From Arthrobacter alpinus (lineage in GTDB: Bacteria > Actinomycetota > Actinomycetes > Actinomycetales > Micrococcaceae), in the NCBI RefSeq assembly GCF_001445575.1, contig NZ_CP013200.1, positions 4,092,001 through 4,156,000 of the forward strand: a DNA stretch of 64,000 nt. The letters run 5' to 3'. Below the pieces are notes generated by a model that saw only the letters and a program-made list of their open reading frames with translations, made no database searches and had not been told where the DNA came from. A program made the translations under genes and the position numbers. Positions within the stretch are counted from its first letter, which is position 1; every line of letters begins with the position of its first letter. Shown piece after piece: positions 25,509 through 34,328 of this stretch.

Positions 25509-26659
25509 ACGCCACGCACGATCGGCAGGGACGATCCGAGTGGGTATTGCTCCGTCGGGGCACCCTCATATGTCTGGACACGAACGACGTCGGCCCTCTT
25601 GCCGGGCGCGATGACGCCGCGATCGTCAAGCCCTGCTGCACGCGCAGGATTGCCGCTCACCAGCGCAGCCCCCTGAGGCAAGGTAATGTCCCCGCTGCTG
25701 AACAACAGAAAAACTGCGTGGAGTGGACTGGACGGCACATAATCGCTGGAGAGGATGTCGAGCAACCCCAAACGCAGCAACTCAGCGGCGGCGACGTTGC
25801 CGGAGTGCGAACCTCCACGGACAATATTTGGCGCACCCATGACGATGAGTTGACCTGCCGCCCGGGCAGCGTGAGCAGCCAGGATGGTCGTGGGGAATTC
25901 CGAGATGCGCACACCATCTGCCGTCGATTCATCAATGTGCGCCTGGGTAGCGTCGTCATGCGCGGCGATCGTGATACCTCGTTCGTGGGCGCGCCCCGCC
26001 ATCTTGCGACGGTTACTATCGGAGAATTTCGCCGAAAGTAGCCGCATCTCACTGACATGGTCCCCGAACTGCAGCTCGGTCATATTGTGCTTGCCGACCA
26101 TATAGGTCCGGAACGACTCGATGTCTGCATACTGACGTTGCCCCGGCGTGTGATCCATGAGCGAGACCATCCGCACCCGTTCATGCCCGCCCACCTCATC
26201 AAACACGTCAACGACGTCCGATGTCGCCACCTCGCACCGCAGATGCACGTAATGGTCGGCACGCAGCAGGCCCGCCTCGGCCGCGCTGATGACGGCGTTC
26301 ACCAGTGTGCGGGCGTTACCGCTGATCAGGTTCTCCCCCGGACCACTGCCGATGCGCATCGCGTCCAGCACCGTCGTCATACCCGAAGCTGCCATCTGCG
26401 CGTCGTGCGCGATCACGGCCTGGATCGGATCCCAAAACCGCTTAGGCCGGGGCTGGTAGTGCGATTCGACCTGGTCCGTGTGCAGTTCGACGAGACCGGG
26501 CAGCAGGTAATCCGCCCCCATGTCCTCGCCCGGCACACCATCAAGGGAAAGGTGCGGGTCAGGTGAGATCTCCTCGATCAGGCCGTTCTCGATGCGCACG
26601 GATCCATGGAGGACCTCGTTTTCCAGAACGATACGGGCATTATGAAGAATGAGGGACAT
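25481..26659 (-). CDS. phnM: Alpha-D-ribose 1-methylphosphonate 5-triphosphate diphosphatase
   Basis: 392 residues from ATG 26659 (MSLILHNARIVLENEV); the longer frame to 27001 lies over the upstream gene. Amidohydrolase fold: LLPGLVELHTDQVESHYQPR holds the first metal site, DHTPGQRQ and AAHDDAT follow, and SDYVPSSPLHAVFLL lies near the last metal ligand. PhnM removes pyrophosphate from the phosphonate-loaded ribose triphosphate made by PhnGHIL, before PhnJ cleaves the C-P bond. It overlaps the upstream 2H phosphoesterase gene by 20 bases. Confidence 0.93.
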   Translation of the reverse strand: MSLILHNARIVLENEVLHGSVRIENGLIEEISPDPHLSLDGVPGEDMGADYLLPGLVELHTDQVESHYQPRPKRFWDPIQAVIAHDAQMAASGMTTVLDAMRIGSGPGENLISGNARTLVNAVISAAEAGLLRADHYVHLRCEVATSDVVDVFDEVGGHERVRMVSLMDHTPGQRQYADIESFRTYMVGKHNMTELQFGDHVSEMRLLSAKFSDSNRRKMAGRAHERGITIAAHDDATQAHIDESTADGVRISEFPTTILAAHAARAAGQLIVMGAPNIVRGGSHSGNVAAAELLRLGLLDILSSDYVPSSPLHAVFLLFSSGDITLPQGAALVSGNPARAAGLDDRGVIAPGKRADVVRVQTYEGAPTEQYPLGSSLPIVRGVWREGKRVA

Positions 26660-27335
26660 CAGTGGTCTCCAAAGCGGTGTGGGCGGCAAAAGGGTGAACG
26701 GACAGGATCTCGAAGGCAGCGCCGGGCTTGGGCTCGACGCTGATCGCGATCGCGGTGAGCGGCACATCGACGCCGGATACGCCGTCGAAATGGTCCTTGA
26801 TGGCAACGTCAATCTCGGCCGTGCGCTCCAGCGGAACGTCGCCGGTGAGCGTGAAGTGGAAAAGGAACTTATCGAGCACATAGGGATAGCCCCAATGCTC
26901 AAAGAGTTCCCTCTCGCGCCGCTCCATGAGCTCAGGACGACGACGGCGGATGTCACCTTCGTTGAGTGGGGCCCGGAAGCCCTCGAACTCCCGCAGGGCA
27001 TCGGCGGCGAGCGCAGCCAGGCCCTCCGGGTCTCTGCCGGGGACTAAGGCCCGGAAATTCCCCATCGCTGTGGGCGCTGGAGCGGGAATCACTACTGGTC
27101 CGCGCGCTGCAGCGAACGCATCGGCAGCCGCACACAGCTGTGTTTCCGTTCGGCCAGCGGCTAAGTGGAAGGGCGCTTTCAGTGTGGCGTGGAATCCGTA
27201 GCGCTGAGCATCCATTGTGAGGTCGCCGAACTCCGGGCGGCCGTACCAGTCATCGACAGCGGTCCGGAGCAAAATCGCCTCGGCAGCTTCTTCCGCATTG
27301 ATTCCGGGGACTGCGTAGACGGCATATCGTTTCAC
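26640..27335 (-). CDS. DUF1045 / 2H phosphoesterase-like phosphonate-operon protein
   Basis: 231 residues. Two H-x-T/S motifs, FHATLKAPF near residue 50 and FHFTLTGDVP near 162, define the 2H phosphoesterase superfamily, which hydrolyses cyclic phosphodiesters and 2',3'-cyclic nucleotides. DUF1045 proteins recur in C-P lyase operons. PhnP, the metallo-enzyme opening 5-phosphoribosyl 1,2-cyclic phosphate, is absent here, so this protein may supply that activity; this is inference. It overlaps phnL by 4 bases and phnM by 20. Confidence 0.85.
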   Translation of the reverse strand: MKRYAVYAVPGINAEEAAEAILLRTAVDDWYGRPEFGDLTMDAQRYGFHATLKAPFHLAAGRTETQLCAAADAFAAARGPVVIPAPAPTAMGNFRALVPGRDPEGLAALAADALREFEGFRAPLNEGDIRRRRPELMERRERELFEHWGYPYVLDKFLFHFTLTGDVPLERTAEIDVAIKDHFDGVSGVDVPLTAIAISVEPKPGAAFEILSVHPFAAHTALETTDVPHSS

Positions 27336-28075
27336 GCGGCGGCCCGTTCGTGCGCCGCCGTGAACGACTGCACGTCGATCGTTATATCGGCCACGGCCTC
27401 GCGGACATCGGCGTCGTGGAAGATGGCAAGCATCCCGGTCCCGCGAGCCAGACTCTCACGGATTAGCTCAACGACGACGCCACGGTTTCTGGCATCGAGT
27501 GAGGCGGTGGGCTCATCGAGCAGCAGCAGCGGGCGTTCGAGAATGAATCCGCGGGCGATGTTGACGCGTTGCTGCTCACCGCCGGAAAAGGTCGCTGGCG
27601 GCAGCTTCCAGAGTCGGGTGGGGATGCTCAGCCTGGCGAGGAGCTCTCCGGCCCGTTCGCGAGCCGTTTCTCGATCAATGCCGCGTTCGATCAGTGGCTC
27701 GGCGACGACATCTAGCGCTGGCACGCGGGGAACCGCACGCAGGAACTGACTGACGTACCCCAAGGTGTTCCGCCGTGCCGCGAGCACCTGCCGCGGTTGC
27801 GCCGTGACGAGGTCCAGAACGGTTTCTTGGTGCCGGAGCAAGATGCGGCCCGAGTCTGTGCCGTAGCTGCCATAAATCATTTTCATCACGGTGCTCTTGC
27901 CTGCCCCCGATTCGCCACCGAGCACAACACAGGCCCCTCGCGGCACATCAAAGGTTAGCCCCTGCAGAACAGGAAGCTGTTGTGATTCTTGAAGGTGCAG
28001 GGTGAATGTTTTGCCGACGTTCTGCACGGACAACACGGCAGTTTCAGGCAGGTCATTGTTTACGTTGTTGCTCAT
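27332..28075 (-). CDS. phnL: C-P lyase complex ABC-type ATPase subunit PhnL
   Basis: 247 residues. ABC fold with Walker A LGGESGAGKSTVMKMIYG, signature FSGGEQQRVNIARGF, Walker B LLLLDEPTASLD and the H-loop IFHDADV. PhnL is not a transporter: it binds the C-P lyase core and, with PhnGHI, is needed to couple phosphonate to the ribose of ATP. Five bases separate it from phnK. Confidence 0.92.
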   Translation of the reverse strand: MSNNVNNDLPETAVLSVQNVGKTFTLHLQESQQLPVLQGLTFDVPRGACVVLGGESGAGKSTVMKMIYGSYGTDSGRILLRHQETVLDLVTAQPRQVLAARRNTLGYVSQFLRAVPRVPALDVVAEPLIERGIDRETARERAGELLARLSIPTRLWKLPPATFSGGEQQRVNIARGFILERPLLLLDEPTASLDARNRGVVVELIRESLARGTGMLAIFHDADVREAVADITIDVQSFTAAHERAAA

Positions 28076-28080
28076 GGGAA

Positions 28081-28875
28081 TCAGCCCTGAAGGATCGAAG
28101 AAACGAGTAGCTGGGTGTACGGCGCCTGCGGATCATCGAGAACACGGTCGGTGAGGCCCGATTCGATGACGGCGCCGTCTTTCATCACCAACGTGCGGTG
28201 CGAGATGAGCCGGGCAACGGCCAGATCGTGGGTAACGATGACCACCGCAAGACCAAGTTCAGCGACGAGTGAGCGGATGAGGTCAAGGAGGCGCGCCTGC
28301 ACGGATACGTCCAGGCCGCTCGTCGGCTCGTCCATAAAGACCAGGCGTGGGCCGAAGACGAGGTTGCGCGCGATCTGTACACGCTGGCGCATTCCACCCG
28401 AGAAGGTCGCAGGAGTATCGTCCATACGATCCGACGGGATTTCTACGCGGCTCAGCCACGTTTCGGCTTCGCTGCGAATCTCGCCGTAGTTGCGCCATCC
28501 ATTCGCCATGAGCGGTTCCCCGACGTTGCCACCAGCACTAACATGCATCCGTAGCCCATCGGCAGCGTTCTGGTGCACGAATCCCCACTCGGTGCGCCAC
28601 AGCCGGCGGATTTCCCGTTCGCTCAAGGTCGCCAGGTCGAGCAGCGTGAATTCGTTGCCGTCCTCGCGAGTCGTGAGGTAGCTGATGGCTCCCTCATCCA
28701 GAGTGAGCCGCTGCGACAGCATGCCAAGCAGGGTGGACTTGCCGGAGCCTGACTCGCCCACAACAGCCAACACCTCACCGGGCCACAGCTCAAAATTTAC
28801 GTCGCGGCAGCCGAAGCGGTCTCCGTAGCGGTGTCCTGCGCCGGTCACACTCAGCAGCGGGGTTTCGTTGTTCAT
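28081..28875 (-). CDS. phnK: C-P lyase complex ABC-type ATPase subunit PhnK
   Basis: 264 residues. Walker A VVGESGSGKSTLLGMLSQR, signature FSGGMRQRVQIARNL, Walker B RLVFMDEPTSGLD, H-loop VIVTHDLAVARL. PhnK docks on the PhnGHIJ core next to PhnJ. The presence of its own conserved ATPase motifs next to phnL shows the usual KL pair. Start overlaps phnJ by 4 bases. Confidence 0.92.
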   Translation of the reverse strand: MNNETPLLSVTGAGHRYGDRFGCRDVNFELWPGEVLAVVGESGSGKSTLLGMLSQRLTLDEGAISYLTTREDGNEFTLLDLATLSEREIRRLWRTEWGFVHQNAADGLRMHVSAGGNVGEPLMANGWRNYGEIRSEAETWLSRVEIPSDRMDDTPATFSGGMRQRVQIARNLVFGPRLVFMDEPTSGLDVSVQARLLDLIRSLVAELGLAVVIVTHDLAVARLISHRTLVMKDGAVIESGLTDRVLDDPQAPYTQLLVSSILQG

Positions 28876-29744
28876 GCGCTTATCTCCGTCGTTTGGCGGC
28901 TCTCGCCTGCGGTGGCGGTGCGTTCACAATAGTCAGTGTCCGAGCAGACGAACATCACACCGCCCTGGTCATCGATGAAGACCTCGTCAAGATAGACGCC
29001 GGAGGACCCGCAGATCTCGCACGGCCGGTCAAAGCGTTGAGGTTCGAACGGGAAGTCCTCAAAGCCAAGGCTTTCCACGTCGGTGTAGGGTGGAATCGCG
29101 TAGATGCGTTTCTCCCGGCCGGCACCGAAGAGCTGCAGTGCGGCGCTTTGGTGCATCTTGGGGTTGTCGAAGCTGGGAATGGGCGACGGCGCCATCACGT
29201 ACCGGCCGTTCACCAGCACCGGGTAGTCATAGGTCTTGGCGATGCGCCCATACTTGGCGATGTCCTCGTAGAGCTTGACGTACATCAGGCCGTACTCCTC
29301 CAGCGCGTGCAGACGGCGCGTTTCCGTTTCGCGCGGTTCCAAAAACCGCAGTGGCTCGGGGATCGGCACCTGGTACACCATGATCTGGTGCTCCCGCAGC
29401 GGCGTCTCCGGAATCCGGTGCCGGGTCTGAATGATCGTGGCCTGCTCCGTAACCGTGGTGCTGGCGGCGCCAGCAACCTTTTCGAAGAAGTGCCGGATCG
29501 AGACCGCATTGGTCGTGTCATCGGCACCCTGATCAATCACTTTCAGGGTGTCAGCGGGACCAATGACCGCGGCTGTGACTTGCACTCCCCCGGTCCCCCA
29601 GCCTCGTGGCATCGGCACTTCACGTGATGCGAACGGTACCTGAAAGCCGGGAATGGCGACTCCCTTGAGCAAGGCGCGGCGGACGACTCGCTTGGTTTGC
29701 TCGTCGAGATAACCTTCGTTGTAAACGATGCGCGGGGCACTCAT
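28872..29744 (-). CDS. phnJ: Alpha-D-ribose 1-methylphosphonate 5-phosphate C-P lyase
   Basis: 290 residues, the radical-SAM catalytic subunit that breaks the C-P bond. The Fe-S/catalytic cysteines are all present at the C-terminus: Cys242 and Cys245 in CEICGSSG, Cys267 and Cys273 in VCSDTDYCER, matching the E. coli spacing (241, 244, 266, 272). The N-terminal part YNEGYLDEQTKRVVRRALLK is highly conserved. Overlaps phnI by 4 bases. Confidence 0.95.
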   Translation of the reverse strand: MSAPRIVYNEGYLDEQTKRVVRRALLKGVAIPGFQVPFASREVPMPRGWGTGGVQVTAAVIGPADTLKVIDQGADDTTNAVSIRHFFEKVAGAASTTVTEQATIIQTRHRIPETPLREHQIMVYQVPIPEPLRFLEPRETETRRLHALEEYGLMYVKLYEDIAKYGRIAKTYDYPVLVNGRYVMAPSPIPSFDNPKMHQSAALQLFGAGREKRIYAIPPYTDVESLGFEDFPFEPQRFDRPCEICGSSGVYLDEVFIDDQGGVMFVCSDTDYCERTATAGESRQTTEISA

Positions 29745-30862
29745 GCGTTCTCTCCGTTCTGGTCTTGGGCGGCGGAGGTGCGTGTGCCAGCGGCATGGCG
29801 TGCCTCAAACTCGCGGCGCAGGCTGCGGATCAGCCCAAGCTCCGCTTGGAAATCAACGTAGTGCGGCAGCTTGAGGTGCTCCACAAAACCCGTTGCTTGG
29901 ACGTTGTCCGAGTGCGCGATCACAAATTCCTCGTCCTGCGCTGGCGAGACGATGCGCTCGCCGAACTCCTCGCTCCGCAGCGAACGATCAACGAGCGACA
30001 TCGACATCGCCTTGCGCTCGCCTCGGCCGAAGACCAGACCATAACCGCGGGTGAACTGTGGTGCCTGCTCGGAATTGCCGACGAATTGGTTGACCATCTG
30101 GCACTCGGTCATTTCGATCCACCCGATCGGCACGGCGTGGCCGATTTCCGGGGCGTCAAACTCGATTTCGACCTCACCGACACGGACTTCGCCAACAAAC
30201 GGATGGTTGTTGCCGAAGCCGCGCTGTGTGGAATAGCCCAGCGAGAGCAGGAAGCCTTCGTCTCCGCGGCTGAGGGCCTGCAGACGCTCGGCCCGGCTCA
30301 TGGGGAAGGTGGTGGGTTCACGGGTGAGGTCCCCCGGATCTGGATCGTTCCAGCCTTCGGCGGGTTTGTCAGCCTCAATGAGAGCGTCGGCGCCCAGCAG
30401 ATCAGTCACCCGCGGCATCGCCGCAATGGGAGGAAGTTCCTCATGAGGCACCTCGGGGGTGCCCAACTCGTCGGAGAGCAGGCGGTGCGTGTAATCGAAC
30501 GTTGCACCGAGTTGCTGGCCGCCGGGGATGTCCTTGAACGTCGCAGAAACGCGTCGTTCCGACGGCAGGCCCGCGGTGTCCACGGCAACCGTGAGACCAA
30601 ACCGCGGCAGCGTGGTGCGGTAGGACCGTAGCAGTGTGACTGCCTCGAGCACATCGCCCTGCGCCTGAAGCAGAGCCTTGGCGGCTAGATCGGGGTCATA
30701 GAGCGATCCTTCGGCCATAACGCGTGAAACCAGCACGCCCATTTGGTCACGCATCTGTGTGTAGTCGATGCGTGGCACATCGACCTCACCACGCCCACGC
30801 TTGGCGAGCAACGCGTGGGCGTTGGCAATCGCCTTCTCGCCTGCCTTGACGGCAACATACAT
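29741..30862 (-). CDS. phnI: C-P lyase nucleosidase subunit PhnI
   Basis: 373 residues. N-terminal MYVAVKAGEKAIANAHAL and the central GYSTQRGFGNNHPFVGEVR are PhnI hallmarks. PhnI, with PhnG, H and L, displaces adenine from ATP by phosphonate, forming the ribose 1-phosphonate triphosphate. It shares its start base with the phnH stop region and overlaps phnJ by 4 bases, consistent with a tightly coupled complex. Confidence 0.95.
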   Translation of the reverse strand: MYVAVKAGEKAIANAHALLAKRGRGEVDVPRIDYTQMRDQMGVLVSRVMAEGSLYDPDLAAKALLQAQGDVLEAVTLLRSYRTTLPRFGLTVAVDTAGLPSERRVSATFKDIPGGQQLGATFDYTHRLLSDELGTPEVPHEELPPIAAMPRVTDLLGADALIEADKPAEGWNDPDPGDLTREPTTFPMSRAERLQALSRGDEGFLLSLGYSTQRGFGNNHPFVGEVRVGEVEIEFDAPEIGHAVPIGWIEMTECQMVNQFVGNSEQAPQFTRGYGLVFGRGERKAMSMSLVDRSLRSEEFGERIVSPAQDEEFVIAHSDNVQATGFVEHLKLPHYVDFQAELGLIRSLRREFEARHAAGTRTSAAQDQNGENA

Positions 30863-31500
30863 TAGGCGTTCCTCTGCTCGTGGCTTGGCTGATCCGTGTC
30901 AATCAGCATTGTGGTGCGGGGCAGTCCCAGCACCGTGGTTTCGGCTGGGAGGATGATGTCCACGCCGCAAGGAAACAGCGCCCTGTTCTCGCGCCACTGC
31001 GGAAGGAAATCGCTGGGCAGGCCCGCACCGTCCCAGGCAAGGGTTCCGGCGATGCCGGGGCCGCTTGCTATCAGAGCACCGGTACTGCGGGATCCTTGAG
31101 CGTCAATGATGAGCGTTGCGGAGCGATGCGGTTCCTCATCGGTGCCCCGCATCAATTCGCCAAGTGCTGGTGCCGCACTGGGCGAGGACGCAATAACAAA
31201 CAGCGCCTCTGAGGCATTCTCAACGATGCGTGCACCGGTATGAAAGGTGATCCAGCCGCTCACCGCAGGAGAGTCGCGCAGCGTAGGGTCGAGCCAGATC
31301 GGCGTCAGCTCATCGCACAAGGCCAAAATAATCACGCCGGTGCTCGCGCCCAGTGGTTTTGGAGGGTTGAGGGTCGCCTCGAGAGGATGCCGAGTGCCCG
31401 GGCGGGCGAGTGCTTCCAAGACTGCACGGAAGATGTGTTGAGCATCGTGGACCGGGTTCGCGAACCCGGGTGTGTGATTCTGGCTTGTCAATGTTCTCAT
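30862..31500 (-). CDS. phnH: C-P lyase subunit PhnH
   Basis: 212 residues. GFANPVHDAQHIFRAVLEAL and ARPGTRHPL near the N-terminus are typical of PhnH, as is the C-terminal FPCGVDIILPAE. PhnH has a PLP-transferase-like fold without PLP and is a structural subunit of the G2H2I2J2 core. Overlaps phnG by 4 bases. Confidence 0.93.
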   Translation of the reverse strand: MRTLTSQNHTPGFANPVHDAQHIFRAVLEALARPGTRHPLEATLNPPKPLGASTGVIILALCDELTPIWLDPTLRDSPAVSGWITFHTGARIVENASEALFVIASSPSAAPALGELMRGTDEEPHRSATLIIDAQGSRSTGALIASGPGIAGTLAWDGAGLPSDFLPQWRENRALFPCGVDIILPAETTVLGLPRTTMLIDTDQPSHEQRNA

Positions 31501-31982
31501 TCGTTTTCCCTAGCAACTGTGAAAAAGTCGACCACCGTGCTGCGCGCGTCTGCTTGGGCGCTGGCGTCCCGCTCTTTTTGACCGTCCTCAAGCGGCTCGA
31601 TCACCTCGGCGAGAACCCGGGCGCGTTGCTCCGGGGCAAGCAGCAGCGCATCAAAGATGGCGGCGAGCCCGGCATGGTCGGGGTGGCTGCCCAACACATA
31701 CGACGTGCCAATTACGTCCTCGATCCCGGTTCCGCTCAGCAACACGGTGGCCCGCGTTACCGTTGCCTCACCAAGATTGAAGCGATCGCCGGTGCCACCG
31801 ATCCGGCCCTGCACCATGACGAGTCCGGCTTCCGGTGCCCGCAGATACGTGACCTCCGGCTGTTCCGCCCAGTTGGACCACAGCTTGTGAAGATCGGCAT
31901 GAGTGGCTCCCGAGAGTACTCGCGCGGCCCGTCGTCGTTCGTCCGGTGCGAGCCCGTAGGCGGCGCTCTCTTGTGCAGTCAC
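31497..31982 (-). CDS. phnG: C-P lyase subunit PhnG
   Basis: 161 residues. The segments YLRAPEAGLVMVQGRIGG and FNLGEATVTRATVLL are characteristic of PhnG, a core partner of PhnI. First gene of the operon phnGHIJKL-2H-phnMN; the start faces the divergent phnF across 157 bases containing a long inverted repeat. No strong Shine-Dalgarno precedes GTG 31982 (CATTGTGACTGC context). Confidence 0.92.
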   Translation of the reverse strand: MTAQESAAYGLAPDERRRAARVLSGATHADLHKLWSNWAEQPEVTYLRAPEAGLVMVQGRIGGTGDRFNLGEATVTRATVLLSGTGIEDVIGTSYVLGSHPDHAGLAAIFDALLLAPEQRARVLAEVIEPLEDGQKERDASAQADARSTVVDFFTVARENE

Positions 31983-32013
31983 AATGCGATGTCCTTCATG
32001 GCTGACCCTTCTC

Positions 32014-32041
32014 GAAGTTATCTATTCATCTAGACAACTTC
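32014..32041. promoter_or_regulatory. Candidate PhnF operator
   Basis: Inverted repeat GAAGTTATCTA (32014-32024) and TAGACAACTTC (32031-32041), 6-base spacer, one mismatch per arm pair. PhnF/HutC-type GntR proteins bind inverted repeats containing TCTA/TAGA-like half-sites. It lies 31 bases upstream of phnG and 98 upstream of phnF. Confidence 0.65.
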
Positions 32042-32139
32042 AATTTTATGCACGTAGAATCTTGGGACGTGGCCTTTCTGGGGAACAGGAAGGAAAGCAC
32101 TAGATGAACTTTCGGTAAACCGAAGAGAAGGACAGCACT

Positions 32140-32892
32140 GTGAGCGAATTTGAGCTAGGCGCGCGATCAAACAGCGGATACTCAGCGTGGCGCCTGATCA
32201 CCGAGGAGTTGCGGGGCGAAATCGCCGAAAACCGGCTGCGTGCCGGGGACAACCTGCCTACGGAGAACATGCTGGCCGAGCGGTACGGCGTCAATCGACA
32301 CACCGCCCGACAAGCCATCGCAGCCCTGATTGAGGACGGCCTCGTCGAATCCCGGCGCGGCAGTGGGACGTTCGTGACCAGCGAACCTGCACGCTTGCAC
32401 CAGATCGGATTGCGCACTCGGCTGAGCCGAAGCCTCGGCGATGAAGGCAGCGCAGCCACGAGCAGCCAGGTACTGAGCAGCACCGTCGAGGAGGCACCGG
32501 AAGAGATTGTGCGTCGACTCGGACTCCCGCACCGAAACGCGATCCGCGTCGAAACCGCCCGCTCGACGGGCCAGCTACCCATCGCGGTGGGCACGCACTG
32601 GTTCGACGTCGAGCGGCTTCCGAACATCGCGACCGAACTTCGACGCACCGGATCGGTCACGGCCGCGCTGCTTGCCTGCGGTATAGCTGACTACGTGCGA
32701 AGCTCCACCGTTGTTGGTGCCCGGCACGCAACCACAGCAGAGGCAGAACTTTTGTCTTTACGGCCCGGCGCAATAGTACTTGTCACCGAGGCGCTGGACA
32801 GCCTGCCCGACGGCACTCCCCTGCAGCACCTCGTCACCCGCTTCGCAGCCCAACACGTGCGCCTGGACATCGAGCACCCTCACGCAGACTAA
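32140..32892 (+). CDS. phnF: GntR/HutC-family regulator of the phosphonate operon
   Basis: 250 residues from GTG 32140 behind AGAGAAGGA. N-terminal winged helix: YSAWRLITEELRGEIAENRL, LPTENMLAERYGVNRHTAR, ESRRGSGTFV. The C-terminal UTRA domain (about 95-245) fits the HutC subfamily, as in PhnF, which represses phosphonate genes until phosphate is scarce. Divergent from phnG, with an inverted repeat between. Confidence 0.9.
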   Translation: MSEFELGARSNSGYSAWRLITEELRGEIAENRLRAGDNLPTENMLAERYGVNRHTARQAIAALIEDGLVESRRGSGTFVTSEPARLHQIGLRTRLSRSLGDEGSAATSSQVLSSTVEEAPEEIVRRLGLPHRNAIRVETARSTGQLPIAVGTHWFDVERLPNIATELRRTGSVTAALLACGIADYVRSSTVVGARHATTAEAELLSLRPGAIVLVTEALDSLPDGTPLQHLVTRFAAQHVRLDIEHPHAD

Positions 32893-32901
32893 ATCAGCCG
32901 C

Positions 32902-34107
32902 TCAAACACTCAGCTGCAGAGCTGGCACAAATGCTCCCAGTGTCCGCTCGGCCAGCCCGAAGGACAACGTCATGCCTACACCCGAAGTGACCGAGACGAC
33001 AGTGACGCCGGGTTCCACCTCACGCACCAGATAGGGCCCGACGGCGGAGGACGCGTACACGCCTTGCCACCGTTGGGTGATGGTCAGTTCGCGGGCTAAG
33101 AGGTCCACCTGTTCTTGAATGAGGACCCTGCTGACGTCCTCCTCCAGGAACGGAGCCACCGCGAGCGAGTAGGCGTGGGAGTCCCCCACAATCACTGTCC
33201 CGTCCGGCCGTTGCGTGCACATCACATTGGCGACGATGTCCAGAAGTTCGGGGCTGCTGGCCAGCACCTCATCGCGGAGTCGGGCCGCGGACGGCATATC
33301 GGTGAAGGCCGGGTAGCGGAGCATGGAGGTCGCGGTCAGCACGGCCGGGGCAAGATCCAGACCCGCTGGAGCCGCGGCGAGTGCCATCTGCAACGAGCAG
33401 CGTTCAATCTGATGCTCGGCAGCGAGCTCGGGCCACAGGTAGTCAATGTCGTGCCCCACACAAACAACGCTCTGGCGTGCACGCAGGATCCCGCGGGAGG
33501 TGCGGATGGTGACGGCACCGCCGTCGTTCTTGGCTTCAAAACCAAGCGCAGCAGTGTTCCAGCGGACACTTCCACGTTCGTGCTCAGCAACCCATGCGGC
33601 GAGCTTTGCGACGGTGGTGCGGGGATCCACCCGAAGATCATCTCTGAGCCAGGCACCCCCATGGATACCGTCGGCATCCGGCCGGCCGATTCGGGTGGCG
33701 GTCTCCGCCGCGTCCAGCAGCACCACCTGCCCTGGTTCACGTGTGGCCGAAAGTTCTTCCATCACAGCTAGCTCCGTCGCGGTGCGTGCAACGACCACGG
33801 CTCCGGACTCGGCGAGCCAGAAACCGGCGCGGGAGGCCATCGTGAGCCAATGGCGCCGTGACACCTGAGCCATCTCGTACAGCTCACCCGATTGGGCGGT
33901 AATGCAGGCGTGTCCAAAGTTGCGCACGGAGGCACCAACGGCCTCGTGGTCGCGGTCAATAACAATGACACGCAACCCCGAATTCAGTGCCAGGGCGGCG
34001 TGGGCCAGCCCAACAATTCCGGCGCCAACCACTACGAGGTCAGCGTCGAAAGAGGTAACAGGTGTGGGAGTTTCGGGGAGCGTCTGGGGCAAATCATATT
34101 CATGCAT
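32902..34107 (-). CDS. FAD-dependent oxidoreductase, aminophosphonate-associated (TIGR03364-like)
   Basis: 401 residues. FAD motif DLVVVGAGIVGLAHAALAL, then NFGHACITAQ; the fold is the DAO/glycine oxidase type. A group of such enzymes (TIGR03364, from memory) is consistently found beside phosphonatase-like hydrolases and is proposed to deaminate modified aminoethylphosphonates oxidatively to phosphonoacetaldehyde. That matches this context: the next gene, divergent, is such a hydrolase. It ends 10 bases from the convergent phnF. Confidence 0.82.
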   Translation of the reverse strand: MHEYDLPQTLPETPTPVTSFDADLVVVGAGIVGLAHAALALNSGLRVIVIDRDHEAVGASVRNFGHACITAQSGELYEMAQVSRRHWLTMASRAGFWLAESGAVVVARTATELAVMEELSATREPGQVVLLDAAETATRIGRPDADGIHGGAWLRDDLRVDPRTTVAKLAAWVAEHERGSVRWNTAALGFEAKNDGGAVTIRTSRGILRARQSVVCVGHDIDYLWPELAAEHQIERCSLQMALAAAPAGLDLAPAVLTATSMLRYPAFTDMPSAARLRDEVLASSPELLDIVANVMCTQRPDGTVIVGDSHAYSLAVAPFLEEDVSRVLIQEQVDLLARELTITQRWQGVYASSAVGPYLVREVEPGVTVVSVTSGVGMTLSFGLAERTLGAFVPALQLSV

Positions 34108-34328
34108 GCTTTCAATCTCAGGGGGTTGGCCCCGTCGAAATCAAGCCAGCACCGCCCCGTCGCAAGGAGTTTGGCCAAGGTTTTCCTTGGCTCCACAATG
34201 TTCACGGTTTGTTTCCTCCCGTTGGTCTAGGAACCACTCCCCTCCGGCGCTTAATTGAAGTACAACAACTCCACACCCCGGATACCGCGCCGTCAGGGCC
34301 CGGTACCTCTCGATTAAATGAGGACCTT

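Noticed and set aside
26660..27001. N-terminal extension of phnM (114 codons)
   Set aside because: It lies wholly over the upstream 2H phosphoesterase gene in another frame, has shadow-like composition, and the normal PhnM N-terminus begins at ATG 26659.
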